11,442 bases of DNA. It comes from JACQBY01 sp041486115 (lineage in GTDB: Bacteria; Nitrospirota; Nitrospiria; JACQBW01). Each line of letters starts with the position of its first letter. Positions within the stretch are counted from its first letter, which is position 1. The position numbers and the translations under genes are program-made. The notes under the pieces are model-generated. The model had not been told where the DNA came from. It saw only the letters and a program-made list of their open reading frames with translations, and did no database searches. Location of the stretch: assembly GCA_041486115.1 (NCBI GenBank), contig JBGPKT010000071.1, positions 1 to 11,442 of the forward strand, in the 5' to 3' direction. This document shows positions 1 to 6,617 of this stretch, piece after piece.

Positions 1-200
1 GGTTGGCGCCGGTCGTCCTGGCAGTATATACCGTCGAATTTACAGATTTGGTCGGGATTTAGAGTGATCCCGATAGATATCCCTTGAGATCGCCTCGAAA
101 AAACGGGGTAAACAAAATGGTTATCGAGATAATTCCGGCGATGATCTGAAATGGCCTTGCTCACAGGCGAATGGTCGGTCATTGTTTGATCATAAATCAT
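1..200 (-). CDS. Radical SAM protein, N-terminal fragment (runs off left edge)
   Basis: An open minus-strand frame of 66 codons reads from ATG at 200 to the window edge without a stop. Its product contains VYPVFSRRSQGISIGI (residues 30-45), then NPDQICKFDGIYCQDDRR. This matches what I know of COG0731-type radical SAM proteins, where a SRR-G-SIG-NLNPD stretch leads into the CX3CX2C motif that holds the 4Fe-4S cluster and cleaves S-adenosylmethionine. C53 and C60 sit at the first and third cysteine positions, but the middle one, residue 57, is glycine (codon GGT). Radical SAM catalysis needs all three cysteines, so the gene may be mutated, inactive or affected by a sequence error. No Shine-Dalgarno site precedes the ATG at 200; ATG at 182 is an equally likely start. 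The reaction and substrate cannot be told from this piece. It is divergent from the MFS gene. Confidence 0.72.
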   Translation of the reverse strand, partial: MIYDQTMTDHSPVSKAISDHRRNYLDNHFVYPVFSRRSQGISIGITLNPDQICKFDGIYCQDDRRQ

Positions 201-220
201 AGGTGAATGGAGATCAAGTC

Positions 221-226
221 ATAATA
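221..226 (-). promoter_or_regulatory. Possible -10 element for the radical SAM gene
   Basis: Read on the minus strand this is TATTAT, a 5/6 match to the sigma-70 -10 box. It lies about 20 bases upstream of ATG 200 and 38 upstream of ATG 182. No convincing -35 box is found 16-18 bases further upstream, so the call rests on one hexamer in an AT-rich divergent gap. Confidence 0.25.
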
Positions 227-250
227 AAACCGGCAAAAACTTCTTTACTC

Positions 251-256
251 TATAAT
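251..256 (+). promoter_or_regulatory. Possible -10 element (TATAAT) for the MFS gene
   Basis: A perfect TATAAT lies 35 bases before ATG 291. It overlaps the first ATG of the long reading frame (255). If it is a real -10 box, transcription would begin near 263, so the ATGs at 255 and 261 could not be used and 291 would be the start. There is no recognisable -35 box at the right distance. Confidence 0.35.
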
Positions 257-290
257 GAACATGCCCTATATTAAATCACTTTGGAGAGGT

Positions 291-1490
291 ATGAAAACGT
301 CACCTTTAATCATCATTGCGATCACCGTTTTTATTGATTTACTCGGATTTGGCATCGTCATTCCCGTATTGCCATTTTATGCCGAAAAATATGGGGCCAC
401 CGGACTGACGGTTGGGCTTTTGATGTCGTCCTATTCTTTGATGCAGCTCATTTTTTCCCCGGTCTGGGGGCGTCTTTCGGACAAAATCGGAAGAAGACCG
501 ATCATTTTAATGAGTCTGCTCGGATCGGCGATTTCTTATTTTATTTTTGGAATGGCCGACTCACTGGCGGTACTCTTTATTTCAAGGCTCTTTGCCGGAA
601 TATTCGGAGCCAATATAGCCACCAGCCAAGCCTATATCTCGGACTCCACCACGCTTGCAAAACGGGCAAAGGGCATGGGGATCATCGGGGCCTCTTTTGG
701 GCTCGGATTTGTTTTCGGACCCGTATTTGGGGGATATTTCAGCCATTTCGGCTATTCCGTTCCTGCTTTTATTGCTTCCGCGATTTGCGGGAGCAATTTT
801 ATCTTCGCGATTTTCAGGCTTCCCGAAACCCTGAACTCCGATTTTGTGCCGTCAGGAAAAAATCTGAGCATTCAGGGGATCAAAAAAATATTCTCATTTC
901 CTCTTTTAACTATTTTGATCTTTTCGACATTTGTCATAACCTTTTCGTTTTCGAATCTGGAAGCGACATTTGCCCTTTTTACAGAAAGAAAATATAGCTT
1001 TACTTCGGTTGAAAACGGCTATTTATTTGGTTTCCTCGGCATTTTAATGGCGATTGTCCAGGGCGGATTGATCGGGATCCTTGTCAAAAAATTTGGAGAG
1101 AAAAAACTGGTTGTCGCTGGGACCTTTTTAATGATTATCGGAATGACGATGATCCCGTTTGCCCCCAGTTTAGAAGCGCTTCTTTTCGTATTGGTTTTTC
1201 TGGCATTAGGCCTTGGAATCAATAACCCTTCTCTGAGCAGTCTGATTTCTCAATACACGGATCCCCATTATGTCGGCGCCACCATGGGGGTCTCTCAGGC
1301 GATGTCGAGTCTCGCCCGGATTTTAGGCCCTATGTACGGAGGTTTTGTCTATGATAAGTATGGCATTCAGTATCCCTATATTTATGCGGGTCTATTCCTG
1401 ATTGTGGCGTTTGGTTTATCGATCCTGTTCCTGAAAAAGACCAGCAAACACCCGCAGAACCATAAACATCCTCTTGTCGATTCCCGCTGA
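291..1490 (+). CDS. MFS transporter, drug:H+ antiporter (DHA1/TetA-like) family
   Basis: A 399-residue, very hydrophobic protein of the usual length for a 12-helix major facilitator. In this family the proton gradient across the inner membrane drives export of small molecules, often drugs. Visible marks are the first-helix pattern DLLGFGIVIPVLP (16-28), loop 2-3 motif A GRLSDKIGRRP (60-70), and the antiporter motif C in helix 5, GASFGLGFVFGPVFGG (133-148). The specific substrate cannot be read from sequence; tetracycline or multidrug efflux is only a family-level guess. The frame is open back to ATG 255, but ATG 291 is preferred: GGAGAGG lies at 283-289, the protein then begins MKTSPLIIIAITVFIDLLG as relatives do, and a TATAAT overlaps the earlier ATG. 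The gene stands alone between the radical SAM gene and the tRNA region. No terminator is evident after it. Confidence 0.9.
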   Translation: MKTSPLIIIAITVFIDLLGFGIVIPVLPFYAEKYGATGLTVGLLMSSYSLMQLIFSPVWGRLSDKIGRRPIILMSLLGSAISYFIFGMADSLAVLFISRLFAGIFGANIATSQAYISDSTTLAKRAKGMGIIGASFGLGFVFGPVFGGYFSHFGYSVPAFIASAICGSNFIFAIFRLPETLNSDFVPSGKNLSIQGIKKIFSFPLLTILIFSTFVITFSFSNLEATFALFTERKYSFTSVENGYLFGFLGILMAIVQGGLIGILVKKFGEKKLVVAGTFLMIIGMTMIPFAPSLEALLFVLVFLALGLGINNPSLSSLISQYTDPHYVGATMGVSQAMSSLARILGPMYGGFVYDKYGIQYPYIYAGLFLIVAFGLSILFLKKTSKHPQNHKHPLVDSR

Positions 1491-1569
1491 ATTCTATATA
1501 ATAAAAATCCCAAAAGCGGATCTATCTAAAGTTTCAATAGGTACTTCTGCTAAACTAAGTTTTTCAATG

Positions 1570-1640
1570 CGCGCCTGTAGCTCAGTTGGAGCGAGTCACA
1601 AAGCTTGCTCTCGACATGGTTCCGCAATGTCGATAAGGTT
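1570..1640 (+). pseudogene. 5' tRNA-Arg fragment followed by two hairpins
   Basis: Bases 1570-1590 are identical, 21 of 21, to 1682-1702, the 5' end of the intact tRNA-Arg 112 bases downstream (acceptor 5' strand, D stem and part of the D loop). Identity then stops: there is no matching anticodon arm, T arm or acceptor 3' strand, so this cannot be a working tRNA. The unmatched sequence can fold into two adjacent hairpins. One is GGAGCGAG/CTTGCTCT (1588-1595 with 1604-1611, two G-U pairs, 8-nt loop). The other is a perfect 7-bp TCGACAT/ATGTCGA stem (1611-1617 with 1627-1633, 9-nt loop), and the two stems share base 1611. A T-rich run follows. It may be a recombination or integration scar, a decayed tRNA copy, or a tRNA-derived small RNA. 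Confidence 0.6.
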
Positions 1641-1668
1641 TTGATTTTGTATGGGTTATTCTTTAAAT
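1641..1668 (+). promoter_or_regulatory. Possible promoter of tRNA-Arg
   Basis: TTGATT (1641-1646) and TTAAAT (1663-1668) are separated by 16 bases and match the sigma-70 boxes at four or more positions each. The predicted transcription start, near 1675, is just ahead of the mature tRNA 5' end at 1683. It lies between the tRNA fragment and the intact tRNA. Confidence 0.35.
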
Positions 1669-1682
1669 AAAGGAAGTAGTAC

Positions 1683-1756
1683 GCGCCTGTAGCTCAGTTG
1701 GATAGAGTGGCAGATTCCGAATCTGTAGGTCGGGGGTTCAATTCCCTCCAGGCGCA
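1683..1756 (+). tRNA. tRNA-Arg (anticodon CCG)
   Basis: A 74-nt cloverleaf folds with every stem paired. The acceptor is 7 bp (1683-1689 with 1749-1755), with discriminator A1756. The D stem is GCTC/GAGT, the anticodon stem GCAGA/TCTGT, and the T stem GGGGG/CCCTC around the loop TTCAATT. The anticodon loop TTCCGAA places CCG at 1717-1719, which reads the arginine codon CGG. The 3' CCA is not encoded (C, T, A follow A1756), so CCA must be added by tRNA nucleotidyltransferase after 3' trimming. The rnd gene begins 51 bases downstream with no clear terminator between them, so co-transcription is possible. The first 20 bases are repeated upstream at 1571-1590. Confidence 0.95.
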
Positions 1757-1807
1757 CTATTCTTTCTAATTAGCCCTTGTATTTATTCTAATCGTGTTAG
1801 GTTACGA

Positions 1808-2935
1808 ATGAATCTGCCCTATCAATACATATCTCAACCTGAGGATAGAGACGAGGCTATTTCACATCTCTTGTCCTGTTCGATTATCGGCGTCGATGTT
1901 GAAGGGGACTCCCTTTATCATTATCAAGACAAAGTCTGTCTGATTCAGATTTCCGGAAACGACCGGCATTACATCTTTGATCCCCTTTTGCTCGACACCG
2001 TCGCGCCCCTTTCGTCCCTTTTTAAAAATGAGAAAATCCTCAAAGTGCTTCATGGTTCGGAATATGATCTGATCTCTCTCCGGCGGGGGTTCGGTTTTAC
2101 CCTGATGCCGTTGTTTGACACTGTTTTAGCGGCCCGGGCGGTAGGAATGAAGCTCTTCTCACTTCAGAATCTGGTGCTCCACTATTTCAATATCCAGCTG
2201 GAAAAAGCCTTTCAAAAAGCAGACTGGTCGAAACGGCCGATTCCCGCCGGACAACTTGAGTATGCCTATAAAGATACCCTCTACCTTTCTGGGTTGTACG
2301 AGAGGCTGATGCTGGAAGTGAAACAAAAGGGGAGGCTCGACCAGATCGAGGAGGAATGTCTCCTGTTACAGGAAAAGGTCTGGGAAGAGAAACCTTTTTC
2401 TCCCGACAATTATTTGAAAATTAAAGGGGCGAAAGATCTCCTTGTGGATTCTCAAAAGATTTTAAGAGAATTGCTGATGACCCGGGAAGAGGTTGCCAGG
2501 CAGTTGGATAGGCCTCATTTCAAGGTGATTTCGAGCGAAGATTTGCTCCTGATAGCCAAAGAGAAACCCCATTCTTTGGAGGAATTGAAAAAGATTTTTA
2601 AAAGGCCCACTGCATCGGTTTATCGAAATCCGGATCATTGGTTAAAAGCGGTTTCAAAAGGAGAGCAGAGTGAAGAGCCGCTCCCGGCAAAGCTTAAAAA
2701 AAGGGGGACTCCGCCGACTCCGGAACAGGAAAAGCGGTTTCTGGAACTCAAAAAGTGGCGGGATGCGCGGGCCATTGAAGAGGGTGTGGAATCCTCCATG
2801 GTGATTTCCACCGATACGTTAAGGACGCTCTCCGTCCGGGATTTTCAAAATATCGATCAACTGTCCGAGTCGGGTCTCTTGCGCCAATGGCAGATCAGGC
2901 GTTATGGCCAGCAGTTTATTCCAAAACTCTCTTAA
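1808..2935 (+). CDS. rnd: Ribonuclease D (3'-5' exoribonuclease)
   Basis: A 375-residue cytoplasmic exonuclease, the same length as E. coli RNase D, which trims 3' ends of tRNA precursors and other small RNAs using two metal ions. The DEDDy active site is complete: D30 and E32 (GVDVEGDS), D87 in VLHGSEYDL, and Y152 with D156 in YAYKDTLYL. After the exonuclease domain (about 1-170), residues about 210-290 look like an HRDC nucleic-acid-binding domain and about 300-372 like a second HRDC-type helical domain, the family's normal arrangement. ATG 1808 has only a weak TTAGG upstream. The gene follows tRNA-Arg, which lacks an encoded CCA, and converges on aroC with a 2-bp gap. A less specific member of the DEDDy exonuclease family cannot be fully excluded. 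Confidence 0.9.
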   Translation: MNLPYQYISQPEDRDEAISHLLSCSIIGVDVEGDSLYHYQDKVCLIQISGNDRHYIFDPLLLDTVAPLSSLFKNEKILKVLHGSEYDLISLRRGFGFTLMPLFDTVLAARAVGMKLFSLQNLVLHYFNIQLEKAFQKADWSKRPIPAGQLEYAYKDTLYLSGLYERLMLEVKQKGRLDQIEEECLLLQEKVWEEKPFSPDNYLKIKGAKDLLVDSQKILRELLMTREEVARQLDRPHFKVISSEDLLLIAKEKPHSLEELKKIFKRPTASVYRNPDHWLKAVSKGEQSEEPLPAKLKKRGTPPTPEQEKRFLELKKWRDARAIEEGVESSMVISTDTLRTLSVRDFQNIDQLSESGLLRQWQIRRYGQQFIPKLS

Positions 2936-2937
2936 TA

Positions 2938-4005
2938 TTAAATCAGCTGATCGAGGCGGGAGAGCTTTGCTCTTAACCAGTGGTCCGCAAGCGTGAGCGC
3001 CATCATCGCTTCGGCAATAGGGACAGCCCGAATGCCGACACAGGGGTCATGGCGCCCTTTGGTCGAGATTTTCGCGGGTTTGCCCTGAATATCGATCGTT
3101 TCCTGCTCACGGGCGATGGAGGAGGTCGGTTTTAAAGCCAGCCGGACGATCAGCGTGTCGCCGTTGGATATTCCCCCTAAAATGCCTCCCGCATGGTTGG
3201 ATTGAAACCCTTTCGGGGTAATCGGATCGCAATTTTCACTTCCCCGCAATTCAACTACCTTGAAGCCATCGCCGATTTCAACCCCCTTGACCGCGTTGAT
3301 CGACATCATCGCCCTGGCGAGGTCTCCATCGAGCTTATCAAAGACAGGCTCTCCCAGACCGATCGGGACTCCGGTGGCGACTACTTCCACCAGCGCTCCG
3401 ATAGAATCCTTTTCCGATTTTATTTTTTCGAGGAATCGTTCCATCTCTTTTGCGGCATCGGCATCTGGAGAGAAAAAGGGATTCTTTGATATTTCGGTAT
3501 AATCGATTTTATTGATTTTAACCGGGCCGAGTTGTTTCACATAACCGATAATGTTGATCCCTGCATGGGAGAGCATTTTTTTCGCAATCGCTCCCGATGC
3601 GACCCTTCCGACCGTCTCTCTCGCAGAAGATCGTCCGCCGCCCCGGTAATCCCTGATTCCATATTTTTTCTGGTAAGTGAAATCGGCATGTCCCGGACGA
3701 AACAGATCTTTAATCGACTGGTAATCTTTTGGTTTCTGATCTTCGTTATAAATGATCATGGCAATGGGGGCGCCGGTGGTCTTGCCCTCAAAAAGACCGC
3801 TTAAAATCTGGACTTTATCCGATTCTTTTCTCTGAGTGGTCATCGGGCTCTGGCCCGGCTTACGCCGGTCGAGCTCCTTTTGAATATCGAACTCATCGAT
3901 GGAGAGTCCGGCAGGACAGCCGTCGAGGATGACCCCCAGGGCAACGCCATGGCTTTCACCAAAGGTGGTAATTCGAAAATGTTGTCCCAGGGTATTTCCA
4001 GCCAT
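2938..4005 (-). CDS. aroC: Chorismate synthase
   Basis: A 355-residue enzyme that makes chorismate from 5-enolpyruvylshikimate-3-phosphate by trans-1,4 elimination of phosphate. It uses reduced FMN and is the last step of the shikimate pathway to aromatic amino acids, folate and quinones. Family signatures are all present: GESHG at 16-20 with catalytic His19, the FMN-binding region RPGHADFTYQKKYG with GGGRSSARETVGRVASG, and near the C-terminus GRHDPCVGIRAVPIAEAM. Length and start are typical. There is no obvious Shine-Dalgarno sequence before the ATG. It ends 2 bp from the end of rnd, so neither transcript has room for its own terminator between the stops. The neighbours are not shikimate genes, so it appears to be a lone aroC. 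Confidence 0.98.
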   Translation of the reverse strand: MAGNTLGQHFRITTFGESHGVALGVILDGCPAGLSIDEFDIQKELDRRKPGQSPMTTQRKESDKVQILSGLFEGKTTGAPIAMIIYNEDQKPKDYQSIKDLFRPGHADFTYQKKYGIRDYRGGGRSSARETVGRVASGAIAKKMLSHAGINIIGYVKQLGPVKINKIDYTEISKNPFFSPDADAAKEMERFLEKIKSEKDSIGALVEVVATGVPIGLGEPVFDKLDGDLARAMMSINAVKGVEIGDGFKVVELRGSENCDPITPKGFQSNHAGGILGGISNGDTLIVRLALKPTSSIAREQETIDIQGKPAKISTKGRHDPCVGIRAVPIAEAMMALTLADHWLRAKLSRLDQLI

Positions 4006-4034
4006 AGCGAAAAAATAACATATTTTATGAGGGA

Positions 4035-4080
4035 TTAAAAGGGCTTAATATCGGGGAATCGGAATTGAACGCCCTTAAAA
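4035..4080 (-). terminator. Possible weak terminator between the PilZ gene and aroC
   Basis: AAGGGC (4039-4044) pairs with GCCCTT (4071-4076). A second inner pairing, TTAAT with ATTGA, extends the stem beside a small bulge. In the minus-strand transcript the stem is followed by only four T residues, so termination would be weak and some PilZ transcripts may run into aroC. Confidence 0.3.
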
Positions 4081-4101
4081 AAATTAAAAGCGGAAGACCT
4101 G

Positions 4102-4440
4102 TCAGATTTTATTGTTTTCGGCGACTGAAATCACAAATTGCTGGACTGCCTGGACGGCATGTTCAGAATCAAACTGAAATTTAACCCCGAACCCCTCTCC
4201 GGGCCGCAGGTGGATCACTCTGGCTTTGGTTTCTACGGAGATCAATTGAGGGGTGCTCAGGAAAAAACGGAGATGAACTACCTGTCCCAGGCCGAATATT
4301 TTTCTTGTTTCGACATAACATCCGGAAGTGCTGATATTTTTGATGGTCCCAAAAGAACCCTTGTTAATGACCACATCCTGGTTAAAGGTGATACGGTTGC
4401 CAAAACGTGCATCCACTGCAGGCGATAACGGATTATCCAT
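4102..4440 (-). CDS. Stand-alone PilZ domain protein (c-di-GMP receptor)
   Basis: A 112-residue cytoplasmic protein made of one PilZ domain. Both halves of the cyclic-di-GMP-binding signature are seen: RxxxR as R12-FGN-R16, and [D/N]xSxxG as N35-I-S37-TS-G40. The later strands, with KARVIHLRPGEGFGVKFQF, fit the PilZ beta barrel. By family knowledge it would bind c-di-GMP and pass the signal to a partner in motility, exopolysaccharide or gene control; no partner gene is adjacent. The ATG at 4440 is supported by AGGGA (4445-4449) five bases upstream. A strong minus-strand promoter lies at 4501-4528. The gene is divergent from the ABC-F gene and upstream of aroC with a 96-bp gap. Confidence 0.9.
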   Translation of the reverse strand: MDNPLSPAVDARFGNRITFNQDVVINKGSFGTIKNISTSGCYVETRKIFGLGQVVHLRFFLSTPQLISVETKARVIHLRPGEGFGVKFQFDSEHAVQAVQQFVISVAENNKI

Positions 4441-4483
4441 AGAATCCCTGAATTTTGCTCTCTTTAGAGGTGTATTTTATGGT

Positions 4484-4493
4484 ATAGTACTAT
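4484..4493. promoter_or_regulatory. 10-bp palindrome at the predicted PilZ transcription start
   Basis: ATAGTACTAT is perfectly self-complementary. It starts about where the PilZ promoter's +1 would fall, so a bound repressor could block initiation. The same element also lies about 70 bases upstream of the divergent ABC-F gene. Its function is inferred from position only. Confidence 0.2.
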
Positions 4494-4500
4494 CAAACTA

Positions 4501-4528
4501 AGTATAGCCGGGATTTTGAATTTGTCAA
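4501..4528 (-). promoter_or_regulatory. Sigma-70-type promoter of the PilZ gene
   Basis: On the minus strand, a perfect -35 TTGACA (4523-4528) and a 5/6 -10 TATACT (4501-4506) are 16 bases apart. The predicted start near 4494 leaves a leader of about 54 nt before the PilZ ATG. This is the strongest promoter match seen in the window. Confidence 0.6.
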
Positions 4529-4559
4529 AAAATAGTTTATTAAAAATTGAGGGAATAAA

Positions 4560-6554
4560 TTGATTTCTTTAGGTAATATTTCAAAAGGTTTTGGCGGGAG
4601 AATTCTTTTTGCAGACGTTTCTTTCAGGATTGGCCCGCAGGATAAAATTGCCCTGATCGGTCCAAACGGAGCGGGAAAATCGACATTAATGCAAATGATC
4701 GCAGGGACCATTCAGCCCGATTCCGGGACCATTGTCAAAAATAAAAAGGCCGTCGTCGGCTATCTTCCGCAGGATATTATCCGGTATAAAGGCAAAACGG
4801 TGCTCGAGGAGGTACTCACGGTTTCAGGAGAGGCCAAAGACATCGAACATCATCTTAAAATGCTGGAAACCGAAATTTCTGAGACCTCCGATCCCGATGA
4901 GCTCGAAAAATTAGTCCATTTTTACGGCGACTTGCAGGTAAAGTTTGAGCATATGGGGGGATATAATATTGAAACCGAAGCCAAAAAAATTCTTTTCGGC
5001 CTGAGTTTTAAAGAAAGAGATTTAAACCGGCAAACGGAGGAGTTCAGCGGGGGGTGGTTGATGAGGCTCGCGCTGGCCAAGCTCCTTCTGGCCGGTCCCG
5101 ATCTCCTCTTATTGGACGAGCCGACGAATCATCTTGACCTGGAGTCGGTTCTCTGGCTTGAGGATTTTTTAAGAAAATACGACGGGTCGATCGTCATCAT
5201 TTCCCACGACAGGCATTTTATGAACAACCTTGTGACCAAAGTGGTAGAAGTCGACCAGAAAAAACTGACCGAATATACAGGCAATTATGATCAGTATGAA
5301 ACGGCCAAGGTCCTGGCCCAGGAAATACTTTTAAATTCCTATCAGAATCAGCAAAAAAAAATAGAAACGACGGAGAAATTTATTGAGCGTTTTCGCGCAA
5401 AAGCGTCAAAAGCCAGCCAGGTTAAGAGCCGGGTTAAGATGCTCGATAAAATGGATAAAATTGAAATTCAGAGCGAGCGGAAGAAAGTCAAGTTCAGATT
5501 CCCCCAGCCCACCCGGTCGGGCGAGGTGGTCATCGAATTAAAAGAGATTGAAAAAAGGTACGACCGGCTTATTGTTTATTCCAATTTAAATTTGACACTC
5601 AAACGTGGAGACAGAGTCGCCCTCGTCGGGCCGAATGGCGCCGGAAAGTCGACTCTATTAAAACTTCTGGCAGGAGTCACTCCGTTTCAACATGGAGAAA
5701 GGCTCCTCGGGCACCATGTTGAAACGGCCTATTATGCCCAGCATCAGCTGGAGCTTCTCAATCCCCAAAATAAGGTTCTGGATGAAATTCTCGATGCGGC
5801 CCCGACCGAACCGATTTCATTTTTAAGAGGGATACTGGGGTCGTTTCTTTTTGCCGGCGACGATGCCTTTAAAAAGGTTTCGGTCTTGAGCGGCGGAGAA
5901 AAAAGCCGGCTTGCCCTTGCTAAAATGCTGGTTAAACCGTCTAACTTTTTATTGCTGGATGAACCGACGAACCACCTGGATATTCAATCCCGGAATGTTC
6001 TCGAAGAAGCGTTAAAAGAGTTCTCCGGAACAATTTGCCTGATTACCCACGATCGCCACTTTATCCGCGTTGTTGCCAATAAAATCATCGAAGTCCGGCA
6101 GGGCGGCGTAGAGGTTTATGTGGGAGATTATGACTATTATCTTCATAAAAAAGAGCTTCAAAGCATTGAACAGGCCAAAGCCGGGGAGTCTCCTTCTCCG
6201 GCAGGAGTTTCGGCGCCTCCGTCAAAAGATCAGAAAAACGGAAACCGGTCGGTTAGAAAAACCAAAGAAGAAAAAAGAGTGGAAGCCGAGTTAAGGAACA
6301 AACGGTTTCAGGCAACCCATGGAAAAAGAAAAGAGCTGGAGAACGCCGAAAGAGTTCTGGATGAAAGAAACAAAAGGATTCAGTCTCTTGCAGAACAGCT
6401 TGGCGACCCCGATATCTACGTCCAAAAGGAAAAGTTTTTTCAAGTGATGGAAGAGCATAAGGCGTTGAAGAAAGAACAGGATGCGCTCATGAAAAAATGG
6501 GAAGCGCTCTCAACCGAGGTTGAACAGGCTGAACAGAGCCTGGAAACTCATTGA
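4560..6554 (+). CDS. ABC-F family ATPase (Uup/YdiF-like, ribosome-associated)
   Basis: A 664-residue soluble protein with two fused ABC ATPase domains and no membrane segments, as in ABC-F translation factors that act at the ribosomal E site. Domain 1 has Walker A GPNGAGKST (34-42), signature FSGGW (162-166) and Walker B/D-loop LLLDEPTNHLDL (D186, E187). Domain 2 has Walker A 357-365, signature LSGGE (443-447) and LLLDEPTNHLDI (D467, E468). The linker between them (about 250-305, with RFRAKASKASQVKSR) fits the P-site tRNA interaction motif. A charged, coiled-coil-like tail (about 550-664) resembles the Uup C-terminal domain. Translation starts at TTG 4560, supported by GAGGGA at 4548-4553. 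Both catalytic glutamates are intact. Whether it is housekeeping or protects against ribosome-targeting antibiotics cannot be decided here. Confidence 0.92.
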   Translation: MISLGNISKGFGGRILFADVSFRIGPQDKIALIGPNGAGKSTLMQMIAGTIQPDSGTIVKNKKAVVGYLPQDIIRYKGKTVLEEVLTVSGEAKDIEHHLKMLETEISETSDPDELEKLVHFYGDLQVKFEHMGGYNIETEAKKILFGLSFKERDLNRQTEEFSGGWLMRLALAKLLLAGPDLLLLDEPTNHLDLESVLWLEDFLRKYDGSIVIISHDRHFMNNLVTKVVEVDQKKLTEYTGNYDQYETAKVLAQEILLNSYQNQQKKIETTEKFIERFRAKASKASQVKSRVKMLDKMDKIEIQSERKKVKFRFPQPTRSGEVVIELKEIEKRYDRLIVYSNLNLTLKRGDRVALVGPNGAGKSTLLKLLAGVTPFQHGERLLGHHVETAYYAQHQLELLNPQNKVLDEILDAAPTEPISFLRGILGSFLFAGDDAFKKVSVLSGGEKSRLALAKMLVKPSNFLLLDEPTNHLDIQSRNVLEEALKEFSGTICLITHDRHFIRVVANKIIEVRQGGVEVYVGDYDYYLHKKELQSIEQAKAGESPSPAGVSAPPSKDQKNGNRSVRKTKEEKRVEAELRNKRFQATHGKRKELENAERVLDERNKRIQSLAEQLGDPDIYVQKEKFFQVMEEHKALKKEQDALMKKWEALSTEVEQAEQSLETH

Positions 6555-6617
6555 CCCGGAACAATGGTCTCCGGTATCATTTGTAAAAGTGTTGAAATCG
6601 TTGAATTCAGGATGCCT

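Noticed and set aside
85..160. Alternative minus-strand frame encoding a hydrophobic peptide (FQIIAGIISITILFTPFF)
   Set aside because: It is short, has no start codon, and lies in another frame of the radical SAM fragment, which has clear family motifs.
1571..1756. A tRNA interrupted by an intron
   Set aside because: The upstream piece stops in the D loop and the downstream copy is a complete tRNA, so the arrangement is a partial duplication, not an intron.
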